Assembly: GCA_012728505.1 (NCBI GenBank)
Contig: JAAYEY010000137.1
Coordinates: 1-5,992 of the forward strand
From: Synergistaceae bacterium
Lineage (GTDB): Bacteria; Synergistota; Synergistia; Synergistales; Synergistaceae
Direction: 5' to 3'
Length of the DNA stretch: 5,992 nt
Shown here: one piece after another, positions 1 through 5,992 of the stretch
Numbering within the stretch: position 1 is the first letter of the stretch
Layout of the letters: the number at the start of each line of letters is the position of its first letter
Notes under the pieces: model-generated
The model's database searches: none
Seen by the model: only the letters and a program-made list of their open reading frames with translations
Told to the model about the DNA's origin: nothing
Translations under genes and position numbers: made by a program

Positions 1-1826
1 CGGAACATCCAACCCTCGAGGGCTCCCGCAAGGACAATTACCCCAAGAAGAGCTGAAACGACGAGGATAAAGAGTTCGTGCGGCACTACATCCACCAGCA
101 AAAGCATTGGATTATATACAAACATGTACGGCATAAGATAAGAAGTCAGCGCTATCTTGGTTGCCGTAAAACCAGTCTTCGCCGGACTCGCTCCTGCAAT
201 TCCCGCCCCGGTAAAAGCAGCAAGGCAGACAGGTGGAGTTAGGTCTGCCATGATACCGAAGTAAAAAACAAAGAGGTGAGCCGAGAGAGGAAGTACATTC
301 ATGCCGATAAGCGCAGGAGCTATGATCGTACTGCAGACAATGTAGTTCGCTGTTGTGGGAAGCCCCATGCCGAGCACTAAGCAGGCTACCATGGACATAA
401 TAAGGGTGAGAACCAAGTTTCCTCCCGAAATATCTATTATGTTGTTGGAGATCGTCAGCCCAAGCGATGTTAGGGAAGATGTTCCCACTATGAACCCAAC
501 CAGCGCACATGCAAGAGCAACTCCCAAGGCTCCTCTAGCTCCTTCTTCCAGAGCTTTTATAATGTCGCGAATGCTCATCCTGGTCTTTTGTTTGAATGAG
601 CTCACGATCAGTACTGAGACTACACCAATAAATCCGGCGCGCAGCGGCGTATACTTCATCAAAAGAGTTGCAACGATTACGATGACTGGGATTAGAAGAT
701 GACCATCAGTCCTCATTACATCTCTAAGTACGGGGAGCTGATCCTTTGGAAGTCCTTTAAGATCCTTCTTTTTCGCACGGACATGGACGTTCGCAAAAAT
801 AGCGGTGTAATAAACCATAGCCGGTATTATTGCTGCAGCGGCTATCGAAAGGTATGAAATGCCAAGAAATTCACTCATTATGAACGCGCCTGCTCCCATT
901 ATCGGAGGCATAAGCTGACCTCCCGTTGAAGCGCATGCTTCTACAGCACCGGCATAATGAGGCGCGTATCCAACTTTTTTCATAAGAGGGATGGTGAAAG
1001 TTCCCGTCGTAGCAACGTTGGCGACAGAAGAACCGTTTATAGTCCCAAGAAGACCGGATGCTACGACAGCTACCTTCGCTGGGCCTCCCGGCTTTCCACC
1101 TGCAACGGCAAGCGCGAGCTCATTGAAGAACCTAGCCCCTCCGCTCTGTGATAGGAACGCTCCGAATATTATGAAGACAATGACGAATGTGGCAGATACT
1201 CCAAGAGCCAATCCAAATATGCCTTCAGGTGTGAGATACATATGCTGGATGATCCTGCTTACTGTATAACCTCTTATCTCGAATATTCCCGGAGCGTAAC
1301 CTCCAAAGTAGCAATATGCAAGAAATGCCAAGCTCATACATGGAAGGACGTTGCCAACCACCCTTCGTCCTGCTTCCAGAACAAGAATTATCGCAGCAAT
1401 GCCAAGCCATATTTCATATGGTAGAGGTTCCGCGCCACGGCGGGCGATTTCGTTGAAAAAGAAGATTATATATCCAATAACTCCTCCCGCTAAGACCGCA
1501 AGTATCCAGTCGTAGATCGGAGTTGATGTTTTCGATCCGCCCCTTCTTGCCGGAAACAATATATACACAGCAACAATGGCAAAGGTAAGATGTACAGCTC
1601 TTTGTATAGTGATCGGCATCGTTGCGATCCCGGCCGTATAGAGGTGAAAAAGAGACATAGAGCAAAGCCATGCGGTGATGAACTTGCCCTGAATACCGGT
1701 CAGCCTTCTGTAGCGGCTTTCAGCATCATATTTTTCTATTAAATCGGTTACCTGCGATTCATCAATGGCTACTTCGTCAATGATACTACGCTTCGTGCCA
1801 CTGTTTTTGTTGATTTCATCACTCAT
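1..1826 (-). CDS. TRAP transporter permease, 4TM/12TM fusion protein (TAXI-associated), 3' end cut by window
   Basis: Inner-membrane permease of a tripartite ATP-independent periplasmic (TRAP) transporter. It fuses the small DctQ-like and large DctM-like subunits and imports an organic acid, delivered by the binding protein, using an ion gradient. I translated 608 codons without a stop from an ATG at 1826 to the left edge. The reading starts MSDEINKNSG, with a charged cytoplasmic N-terminus of about 45 residues and then many hydrophobic helices. DctM-family motifs are clear: GTINGSSVANVATTGTF (261-277), STGGQLMPPIMGAGAF (300-315), GMGLPTTANYI (486-496) and DLTPP (528-532). Family members are usually about 630-680 residues, so only a short C-terminal piece should be missing. 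AGGAGG at 1841-1836 lies 9 bases before the ATG and supports the start. It follows the TAXI binding-protein gene by 76 bases on the same strand, the usual partner order. The substrate cannot be read from the sequence. Confidence 0.95.
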   Translation of the reverse strand, partial: MSDEINKNSGTKRSIIDEVAIDESQVTDLIEKYDAESRYRRLTGIQGKFITAWLCSMSLFHLYTAGIATMPITIQRAVHLTFAIVAVYILFPARRGGSKTSTPIYDWILAVLAGGVIGYIIFFFNEIARRGAEPLPYEIWLGIAAIILVLEAGRRVVGNVLPCMSLAFLAYCYFGGYAPGIFEIRGYTVSRIIQHMYLTPEGIFGLALGVSATFVIVFIIFGAFLSQSGGARFFNELALAVAGGKPGGPAKVAVVASGLLGTINGSSVANVATTGTFTIPLMKKVGYAPHYAGAVEACASTGGQLMPPIMGAGAFIMSEFLGISYLSIAAAAIIPAMVYYTAIFANVHVRAKKKDLKGLPKDQLPVLRDVMRTDGHLLIPVIVIVATLLMKYTPLRAGFIGVVSVLIVSSFKQKTRMSIRDIIKALEEGARGALGVALACALVGFIVGTSSLTSLGLTISNNIIDISGGNLVLTLIMSMVACLVLGMGLPTTANYIVCSTIIAPALIGMNVLPLSAHLFVFYFGIMADLTPPVCLAAFTGAGIAGASPAKTGFTATKIALTSYLMPYMFVYNPMLLLVDVVPHELFILVVSALLGVIVLAGALEGWMF

Positions 1827-1854
1827 AAAAGACTGCCTCCTGCTGGAAAATACT

Positions 1855-1878
1855 GTGGGGGCAGAAAAATGCCCCCAC
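1855..1878 (-). terminator. Intercistronic GC-rich hairpin between TRAP binding protein and permease
   Basis: A perfect 9-bp stem (GTGGGGGCA paired with TGCCCCCAC) encloses a 6-base loop. It lies 24 bases after the binding-protein stop codon and 13 bases before the permease Shine-Dalgarno sequence. On the transcribed strand the stem is followed only by CAGTATTTTCC, so the U-tract is poor and complete termination is unlikely. In transporter operons such hairpins commonly protect the 3' end of the binding-protein message or attenuate readthrough, giving more binding protein than permease. That role is inferred here; the fold is seen directly. Confidence 0.7.
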
Positions 1879-1902
1879 TTTTAAACGAGACTATATGTTT
1901 GC

Positions 1903-2850
1903 TTATTTAACAGCGCCGATCTCCTTATAATACTTCATTGCGCCTTTGTGGAGGGGGACCTGTATATACTTTAGGTTCTCTGGTGACATTGATGCAAGTC
2001 TTGTCGAAATGTTTAGTATGTCCTTTTTGTGCTCATAGAGAGCTTTTGTCATTTTGTATGCGTCGTCATCGTTAAGTTTGTCAGTGGTGATAAGAACGTT
2101 CCAGCTTGCTAAAGCCTTAACCGGCTTCGTCTGGTTCCTGTATGTGTTTGCAGGAATATCAAAGGGAAGGTAATAGGGAAGTTCTTTGCCAAGCTTGGCA
2201 ATTATATCCGCAGGGATATCACGGAATTCAGCCGTACCGAGGGTCGTGATTTCAACAACTCCAGCGATTCCAAGAGCTCCGACTGTAAGCGCGGCATCAA
2301 TGTTCTTGTCAGCAAATGCACCTGCAGTGTCAGAAAGTCCAAGGTTTTCCGGTCTGATATCTTTGTCCGGGTCAAGTCCTGCTACCTTGAGGAGTGTGCG
2401 TACCGTTACTTCTGTACCGCTTCCAACTGCTCCGACTGATACCCTTTTACCCTTAAGGTCGGCAATCGTCTTAATGTTGCTTCCCTTTGCGACGAGAAAA
2501 TGGATCGGCTCGGCATAGAGAGGGACAAGACCACGGAGGTCTTTCATCGGTTTACCTTCAAATGTGCCTTTGCCTTCATAAGCAAAGAAGTAGAGACCAT
2601 CTGCGAAAATTACTTCTGTTTCACCCTTGCCAAGGAGAGCAAGGTTCTGCGCTGTACCACCTGTGGACTGAGCATTTGCTTTCATCCCAGGGATAGCATC
2701 GCTCCAAACTTTGGCCATTCCTGCACCTACAGGATAATAAGTACCGCCTGTTGAACCAGTACCAATGTTAATAAACGTTGCTGCTGACGCTGCACCGGCG
2801 AATACAAGTACCATCGCCGCTACAATAAAGAATCTGGCTGTCTTTGTCAA
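1903..2850 (-). CDS. TRAP transporter solute-binding protein, TAXI family
   Basis: Periplasmic receptor that binds an organic acid and hands it to the neighbouring TRAP permease. The 315-residue length is normal for the family. Residues 1-23 form a signal peptide: TKTAR basic start, hydrophobic core, then ASA before a likely signal-peptidase I cut after Ala23. The mature part begins with the family hallmark GTGSTGGTYYPVG (30-42), followed by QSTGGTAQNL (61-70) and the lobe-2 motif ADLKGKRVSVGAVGSGTE (130-147). The start is TTG: the codon directly before it in frame is TGA, so no earlier start exists, and a strong GGAGGTG sits 7 bases upstream. The next in-frame ATG (residue 13) would destroy the signal peptide. 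The fused permease gene follows 76 bases downstream. TAXI proteins have been linked to substrates such as glutamate and dicarboxylates, so the ligand is open; the adjacent fumarase hints at a carboxylate. The N-terminal hydrophobic stretch has no lipobox cysteine, so the protein should be soluble rather than a lipoprotein. Confidence 0.95.
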   Translation of the reverse strand: MTKTARFFIVAAMVLVFAGAASAATFINIGTGSTGGTYYPVGAGMAKVWSDAIPGMKANAQSTGGTAQNLALLGKGETEVIFADGLYFFAYEGKGTFEGKPMKDLRGLVPLYAEPIHFLVAKGSNIKTIADLKGKRVSVGAVGSGTEVTVRTLLKVAGLDPDKDIRPENLGLSDTAGAFADKNIDAALTVGALGIAGVVEITTLGTAEFRDIPADIIAKLGKELPYYLPFDIPANTYRNQTKPVKALASWNVLITTDKLNDDDAYKMTKALYEHKKDILNISTRLASMSPENLKYIQVPLHKGAMKYYKEIGAVK

Positions 2851-2857
2851 TCAAAAG

Positions 2858-2864
2858 CACCTCC
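2858..2864 (-). promoter_or_regulatory. Strong Shine-Dalgarno site that fixes the TTG start of the TAXI gene
   Basis: GGAGGTG on the minus strand ends 7 bases before the TTG at 2850. An ATG at 2866 overlaps the beginning of this site but is in another frame and leads to an unrelated short frame. The ribosome site, the in-frame TGA just before TTG and the intact signal peptide together settle the start. Confidence 0.85.
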
Positions 2865-2897
2865 ATAAAATTTTTCCGTGGTTCCGGGCAAAATGAT

Positions 2898-2925
2898 ATT
2901 ATAAATAAGATTTTTCTTTCCCCAA
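2898..2925 (-). promoter_or_regulatory. Candidate sigma-70 promoter for the TRAP operon
   Basis: An exact TATAAT at 2903-2898 is preceded, after a 16-base spacer, by TTGGGG at 2925-2920, which matches three of six bases of the -35 consensus. Transcription would begin near 2891 and leave a leader of about 40 bases with the strong ribosome site in it, a sensible geometry. The region is AT-rich, so a chance TATAAT is possible and the -35 element is poor. Confidence 0.4.
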
Positions 2926-3138
2926 AACTACAGCCACGTAATTCTATCAAATATACACAAGAAAGACAACGGCAAATATTACTATTTCACGTGTTTCAGT
3001 GGTACGGACCAATGAAAACAATCTTACCCAAAGTTAATTAGAGTTTTTCTTTACGATAAGTCCCATAATAGTTGCACATTAGAAATATTAGATTGAAATA
3101 ACCACATTGTACCATTGACGACTTTTGATATCTTTTTG

Positions 3139-3179
3139 AAAAAAAAATTAACTTTAGCCAAACAAATAGCTATCGTTTG
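3139..3179 (-). terminator. Weak terminator candidate after the fumarase operon
   Basis: Just after the beta-subunit stop codon, the minus strand can fold CAAACGA with TTGTTTG (seven pairs including one G-U, loop of seven). Eleven bases later comes a run of nine T (3147-3139). The stem is AT-rich and the T run is not adjacent to it, so this is not a canonical intrinsic terminator. It is the best candidate between the fumarase and TRAP genes. Confidence 0.25.
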
Positions 3180-3185
3180 ATACTA

Positions 3186-3755
3186 TTATATATTACCGGC
3201 TCGAATCAATTTTATCGTTTCGTCCGGGCCTGATACATATAGATTACCTCCATGGCAATCAGCAAGTACAACCAAAGGCATTTCTCTGATATCGAGCCTT
3301 AATACAGCCTCTGGTCCCAGTTCTTCGAATGCCACTTTCTCTATAGATACGACGGAACGGGATAAAAGTACCGCAATACCTCCGGTAGCCCCAAAATATA
3401 CTGCACAATGCTTAATCATCGCGGCAAGAACTTCTGGGCTCCTTTTCCCTTTTCCAATCATCCCGCGCAGGCCTCTTTCAAGCAGAAAAGGAGTATAGGA
3501 ATCCATCCTGCCGCTGGTCGTGGGACCGATAGAGCCTATAACTTCACCCTGTGGCGTAGGTGCAGGCCCTGCATAGAAAATTATCTCGTTTTTTATAGGG
3601 AAAGGCTCTCCTTCACCGGCGGTTATCATTTCAACAATTTTTTTGTGGGCTGCATCGCGTGCGATAAGAATACTGCCGGAAAGGGAGACTATGTCTCCTG
3701 CCTTGAGTTCAAATACATCTTTCTCATTCAATGGCGTATTTAGATGCTTAACCAT
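3186..3755 (-). CDS. Class I fumarate hydratase (Fe-S hydro-lyase), beta subunit
   Basis: C-terminal-domain subunit of an oxygen-sensitive [4Fe-4S] hydro-lyase; with the alpha subunit it should interconvert fumarate and L-malate in the cytoplasm. The 189 residues match the usual length of about 180-200. Family motifs in order are SGSILIARDAAHKK (26-39), YAGPAPTPQGEVIGSIGPTT (61-80) running into SGRMD (81-85), MIGKG (99-103) and FGATGGIAVLL. Arg33, Thr79 and Arg83 fall at the spacing of the active-site Arg421, Thr467 and Arg471 described for the Leishmania major enzyme, and Lys102 is near the position of its Lys491, so the active site looks complete. The ATG overlaps the end of the alpha gene by 8 bases, with GGGGAGG upstream inside the alpha coding region; translational coupling is likely. 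The same fold serves L-tartrate dehydratase and mesaconase, so the substrate is probable rather than certain. Some genomes call this gene fumB or ttdB. Confidence 0.93.
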   Translation of the reverse strand: MVKHLNTPLNEKDVFELKAGDIVSLSGSILIARDAAHKKIVEMITAGEGEPFPIKNEIIFYAGPAPTPQGEVIGSIGPTTSGRMDSYTPFLLERGLRGMIGKGKRSPEVLAAMIKHCAVYFGATGGIAVLLSRSVVSIEKVAFEELGPEAVLRLDIREMPLVVLADCHGGNLYVSGPDETIKLIRAGNI

Positions 3756-4623
3756 TGAAAGGCCTCCCCTCTATCTTTCCTTCGGCATGTCTGAGGACAT
3801 GGCAGCAAATATTTATCGCAACAGGCATGCCGGCTATGTGCGTGGGCAGCGTCTCTATGTGGACATCAAGCGCTGTTGTTACGCCTCCATATCCTCCTGC
3901 TCCGATTCCAAGCTCGTTTACTTTTTTCAAGATTTCATATTCCAGTTTCGCATATTCAGGCAAGTGGTGCCTCACTCCTTCAGGCTTAATGAGAGCACGC
4001 TTTGCTGCTAAGGCTACAGTTTCAAAATTACCGCCTATACCTATTCCCAGAACTATTGGAGGGCATGGGTTCGGTCCTGCTATCTTTACCGTTTCTAATA
4101 CAGATCTGATAACACCCTCAGCCCCGTCTGCCGGCCTCAGCATGTATATCCTGCTCATATTCTCGCTTCCCATACCCTTGGGGCTCACTGTAATAGTGAT
4201 ATCTCTACCCGCAGTAATTCTCCAGTGTATGACCGCAGGTGTGTTGTCCGAGGTGTTCACTCTGTTGAACAGCGGGTCTATCACTACCGATTTACGAAGG
4301 CAGCCATCTTTATAGGCCCTTCTAACTCCCTCATTGATCGCATATTCGATGCCTCCGCCTCTGACGTAGAGGTCCTGTCCTACCTCTACAAAGATTACGG
4401 CCAGCCCGCAATCCTGGCATAGTGGCATATTTTTCTTTTCAGCCAGTTCTATGTTTACTAAAATATCTGATAGTGCACTTTTTGCAAGAGGCATCTTTTC
4501 CATAACCTGCGCAGACTGGATGGTTTTTTTAACGCCTTCCGGCAGAATCATGTTTGCCTTGAGAGACAAGGAATATACAAGTTCTGTGATTTCCGAAGCC
4601 TCTATCGAATATCTTGTGGACAT
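3748..4623 (-). CDS. Class I fumarate hydratase (Fe-S hydro-lyase), alpha subunit
   Basis: N-terminal-domain subunit of a class I hydro-lyase; it carries the catalytic [4Fe-4S] cluster and pairs with the beta subunit encoded next. The 291 residues are a normal length (about 280-300). The three expected cluster cysteines are visible: Cys69 in MPLCQDCG, Cys187 in GPNPCPP and Cys274 in NICCHVLRH. Asp71 in CQD corresponds to the proposed catalytic acid of the Leishmania enzyme. GIGIGGNFE (193-201), GAGGYGGVTTALDV (241-254) and PTHIAGMPVA (260-269) are further family blocks. The ATG at 4623 is preferred because AGGAGGAG lies just before it; a longer in-frame GTG start at 4662 would place that ribosome site inside the gene and add 13 unconserved-looking residues. 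Oddities are CQDCG where CQDTG is common, and a second cysteine (273) beside the ligand. Fumarate is the default substrate, with mesaconate or tartrate as alternatives. Sometimes named fumA or ttdA. Confidence 0.94.
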   Translation of the reverse strand: MSTRYSIEASEITELVYSLSLKANMILPEGVKKTIQSAQVMEKMPLAKSALSDILVNIELAEKKNMPLCQDCGLAVIFVEVGQDLYVRGGGIEYAINEGVRRAYKDGCLRKSVVIDPLFNRVNTSDNTPAVIHWRITAGRDITITVSPKGMGSENMSRIYMLRPADGAEGVIRSVLETVKIAGPNPCPPIVLGIGIGGNFETVALAAKRALIKPEGVRHHLPEYAKLEYEILKKVNELGIGAGGYGGVTTALDVHIETLPTHIAGMPVAINICCHVLRHAEGKIEGRPFNG

Positions 4624-4627
4624 CTTG

Positions 4628-4635
4628 CTCCTCCT
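4628..4635 (-). promoter_or_regulatory. Ribosome binding site deciding the fumarase alpha start
   Basis: AGGAGGAG on the minus strand ends 4 bases before the ATG at 4623 (the AGGAGG core ends 6 bases before it). It selects this ATG over the longer in-frame GTG at 4662, which has only a weak GGGGAGCACG upstream. Confidence 0.8.
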
Positions 4636-4688
4636 TTTTGCTGCATAAATACAAACAGCCACATCCGTGCTCCCCTTCTCTCACAAAC

Positions 4689-4711
4689 TTTTAGCCCATA
4701 TTTGGCTAAAA
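4689..4711. repeat. Perfect 8-base inverted repeat upstream of the fumarase genes, possible operator
   Basis: TTTTAGCC and GGCTAAAA are separated by 7 bases, 66 bases upstream of the fumarase alpha ATG and 51 bases after the MFS stop. On the minus strand it is followed by AAAAG-less sequence GTTTGTGAG, with no U-tract, so it is a poor intrinsic terminator for the MFS gene. Its size and spacing fit a binding site for a dimeric regulator, for example of the GntR or LysR type, but no regulator gene is in view. A looser version of the half-sites (TAGC, 10 bases, GCTA) occurs at 3155-3172, just downstream of the fumarase pair. Confidence 0.45.
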
Positions 4712-4740
4712 ATCTAAAAGCAAAAAGATAGGGAACACAA
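4711..4740 (-). promoter_or_regulatory. Weak promoter candidate for the fumarase operon
   Basis: TTGTGT at 4740-4735 and TAGATT at 4716-4711 are separated by 18 bases on the minus strand. They match three of six and four of six consensus bases. Transcription would start inside the inverted repeat at 4689-4711, the classical place for a repressor site. Each element alone is weak in this AT-rich spacer, and the fumarase genes could instead be read through from the MFS gene. Confidence 0.25.
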
Positions 4741-4762
4741 CAAATTTACTATTAAAAATTTA

Positions 4763-5992
4763 TTATATTATACGACGTTTTCGCAGGCCAAAATAGAGGT
4801 GGGTGACAGCAGCAAGGTTAATTACAACCATCACTGCCAGGCTCACCTGGTAACCCTTTGCTGAAAAGTGTCCGTTGATGACAGGATAGAAATTGAGAAT
4901 GACGCCTATAAACCATTGGAATACGAAGGACGTGAAAAATATCATAAAATTTAGCAAAGAAAGGACTCTACCTGCTTCGTTGCTCGCGTACAATTTTTGG
5001 ATAAGAGGAAAGGATATCATCGTCATTGTCGAAAGGAACATGACTATCCCCCACAAGGGAGCGGAGTGCCTGCCGTTCTCAAAAGCTATGAAACCAAGAA
5101 CTATAGTAAGGAAAAGACCTGAGTAAAAATACATTCTCTCCCATGATAGCCAACCTTTTCTTTTAAAAAGATCTGCCAGAATGCCATTCAGGAAATACCC
5201 TGCTGCGGCGCCAGTAAAAGCGTACATCATATATGTGCCGGTTTCAGCATCCCCCATCAAAGCCACATCCCTCATCCACGGCCCGACCCAAAGGTAGAGA
5301 AAAGCGAACATCACGCTTTGGGCGGCGACAACGACAGGAGCAACGAACCAAAATCTTGAGTCCATAAGATAAGAGAGCATCTGAGTAAGCTGTTTGGCAA
5401 GTGTAATTTTTTTAGTGGAGTGATCGTCTGCATCTTTGGGTGATATGAACCATATTGAAAGAGATGCCAAAAGGGTCAATGCTCCAAGGAATATAAATAC
5501 AAGCCGCCACGAAATGATGCTTATTGCAAAACCTATTGGTTTAGTGGCTACCATTCCTCCAATGCCTCCCGTAAGGCACTCCATGCTGTAGACGAGAGGA
5601 AGCCTTTCGGAGGGAATCCACTCTGAATAAGCTTTGAATGCTGCCATAAGACACCCAGAAAGACCTATTCCTGTAAGGGCTCTGGATATAATTAGGTGCC
5701 CTACATTCTGTGAAAGCGCAAATACCGCCGCGCCCGCGACGGCAAATAACATAAACGGGGCAAGTGTTCTTCTGGCACCGTAACGGTCAAGCAGAACACC
5801 CAACGGGAACTGTGCTACTCCGAAAGATATAAGATAAACAGATGACATAAAACCAAGATCAGCCGGAGAAAGAGAAAATGTATTGACCAGGACGGGCGAC
5901 ATAATCGCGTTAGCGCTGCCTAAAAGGATTGACATAAAATAACCAAAACCGAATGGTATAAAAAGTCTAAAAAACAGAGGAGAAAGCAATGA
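4763..5992 (-). CDS. Major facilitator superfamily transporter, 5' end at window edge
   Basis: Inner-membrane secondary transporter, probably moving a small organic solute with a proton or by exchange. The visible 409 codons give two six-helix halves joined by a charged cytoplasmic loop (around residues 183-200, counted from the first possible start, TTG at 5989; sequence SPKDADDHSTKK). The MFS signature loop between helices 2 and 3 is GVLLDRYGARR (64-74). The first helix begins almost at once (LFIPFGFGYF), and the frame stays open through the last three bases of the window (TCA). I therefore treat the gene as 5'-partial, probably by only a few residues; TTG at 5989 could be the true start but no ribosome site is in view. 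The protein ends RKRRII, a basic cytoplasmic tail. The nearby fumarase and TRAP genes suggest a carboxylate substrate, but MFS specificity cannot be read from the sequence. No clear terminator follows it. Confidence 0.9.
   Translation of the reverse strand, partial: SLLSPLFFRLFIPFGFGYFMSILLGSANAIMSPVLVNTFSLSPADLGFMSSVYLISFGVAQFPLGVLLDRYGARRTLAPFMLFAVAGAAVFALSQNVGHLIISRALTGIGLSGCLMAAFKAYSEWIPSERLPLVYSMECLTGGIGGMVATKPIGFAISIISWRLVFIFLGALTLLASLSIWFISPKDADDHSTKKITLAKQLTQMLSYLMDSRFWFVAPVVVAAQSVMFAFLYLWVGPWMRDVALMGDAETGTYMMYAFTGAAAGYFLNGILADLFKRKGWLSWERMYFYSGLFLTIVLGFIAFENGRHSAPLWGIVMFLSTMTMISFPLIQKLYASNEAGRVLSLLNFMIFFTSFVFQWFIGVILNFYPVINGHFSAKGYQVSLAVMVVINLAAVTHLYFGLRKRRII

Larger units (their letters stand above)
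2851..3185. other. AT-rich intergenic region between fumarase beta and TAXI genes
   Basis: This 335-base gap separates two genes on the same strand. I see no protein with recognisable features in any frame; the short open frames that cross it lack a convincing ribosome site and look random. The fumarase end has a weak stem-loop and a run of nine T on the minus strand. The TRAP end has an exact TATAAT and the TAXI ribosome site. The middle (about 2930-3130) holds a CACGTG hexamer at about 2989 and a close direct repeat CATTG-TAC-CATTG near 3105-3117, neither of which I can assign. The gap supports a separate transcription unit for the TRAP genes. Confidence 0.6.

Noticed and set aside
112..510. 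Open frame of 132 codons on the minus strand inside the TRAP permease
   Set aside because: It is in a different frame from the permease, whose conserved motifs (GMGLPTTANYI, DLTPP) are read through the same stretch. Its Cys/His-rich composition is an out-of-frame artefact.
1..1826. Frameshifted or broken permease, suggested by several short overlapping frames
   Set aside because: Manual reverse-strand translation from the ATG at 1826 gives one uninterrupted frame of 608 codons to the window edge with all motifs in register.
2186..2518. Plus-strand open frame of 110 codons opposite the TAXI gene
   Set aside because: Low-complexity Ser/Ala/Pro-rich translation antisense to a well-supported gene, with no homology I recognise.
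2844..3041. Plus-strand short open frame of 65 codons across the TAXI leader and intergenic gap
   Set aside because: It overlaps the TAXI start and promoter region, has no clear ribosome site and a random-looking sequence.
3755..4315. Open frame of 186 codons on the plus strand opposite the fumarase alpha gene
   Set aside because: It lies wholly antisense to a clearly conserved gene, has a proline- and serine-rich composition typical of a reversed coding frame, and resembles no family I know.
4624..4662. Longer fumarase alpha start at GTG 4662
   Set aside because: The strong AGGAGGAG site would fall inside the coding region, and the 13 extra residues do not resemble the family N-terminus.
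4689..4711. Inverted repeat as an intrinsic terminator of the MFS gene
   Set aside because: The stem is AT-rich at its base and is not followed by a U-tract on either strand, so an operator reading is preferred; termination is not fully excluded.

Overview
All five protein genes in this window are on the minus strand, so transcription runs from right to left. The probable host is a strictly anaerobic or fermentative bacterium of moderate GC content. It carries an oxygen-sensitive two-subunit iron-sulfur fumarase and a TAXI-type TRAP transporter. This combination is common in Synergistota and in some Clostridia and Deltaproteobacteria. The taxonomic guess is inference; no rRNA or other marker gene is present.

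Layout in transcription order. (1) 5992-4763: a 12-helix major facilitator superfamily (MFS) transporter whose extreme 5' end lies outside the window. (2) 4762-4624: a 139-base spacer with a perfect 8-base inverted repeat, possibly an operator, and a weak promoter candidate. (3) 4623-3748 and 3755-3186: the alpha and beta subunits of a class I [4Fe-4S] fumarate hydratase or related hydro-lyase, overlapping by 8 bases. (4) 3185-2851: a 335-base AT-rich gap with no convincing gene. It has a weak terminator candidate at the fumarase end and a promoter candidate (exact TATAAT) at the other end. (5) 2850-1903: a TAXI-family TRAP substrate-binding protein with a signal peptide, starting at TTG. (6) 1878-1855: a 9-bp GC-rich hairpin between the binding protein and its permease. 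(7) 1826-1: a TRAP 4TM/12TM fusion permease that runs off the left edge.

The genes suggest a small carboxylate-use module. The TAXI protein would capture an organic acid in the periplasm and the fused permease would import it with an ion gradient. The two-subunit hydro-lyase would interconvert an unsaturated diacid and its hydroxy acid in the cytoplasm (fumarate/malate by default; mesaconate or tartrate cannot be excluded). The MFS protein may move a related substrate or product. This functional link is inferred from proximity only. I found no mobile element, CRISPR array, RNA gene or clearly unprecedented system. The most interesting points are regulatory: the hairpin inside the TRAP operon, the TTG start decided by an adjacent stop codon, and the inverted repeat upstream of the fumarase genes.
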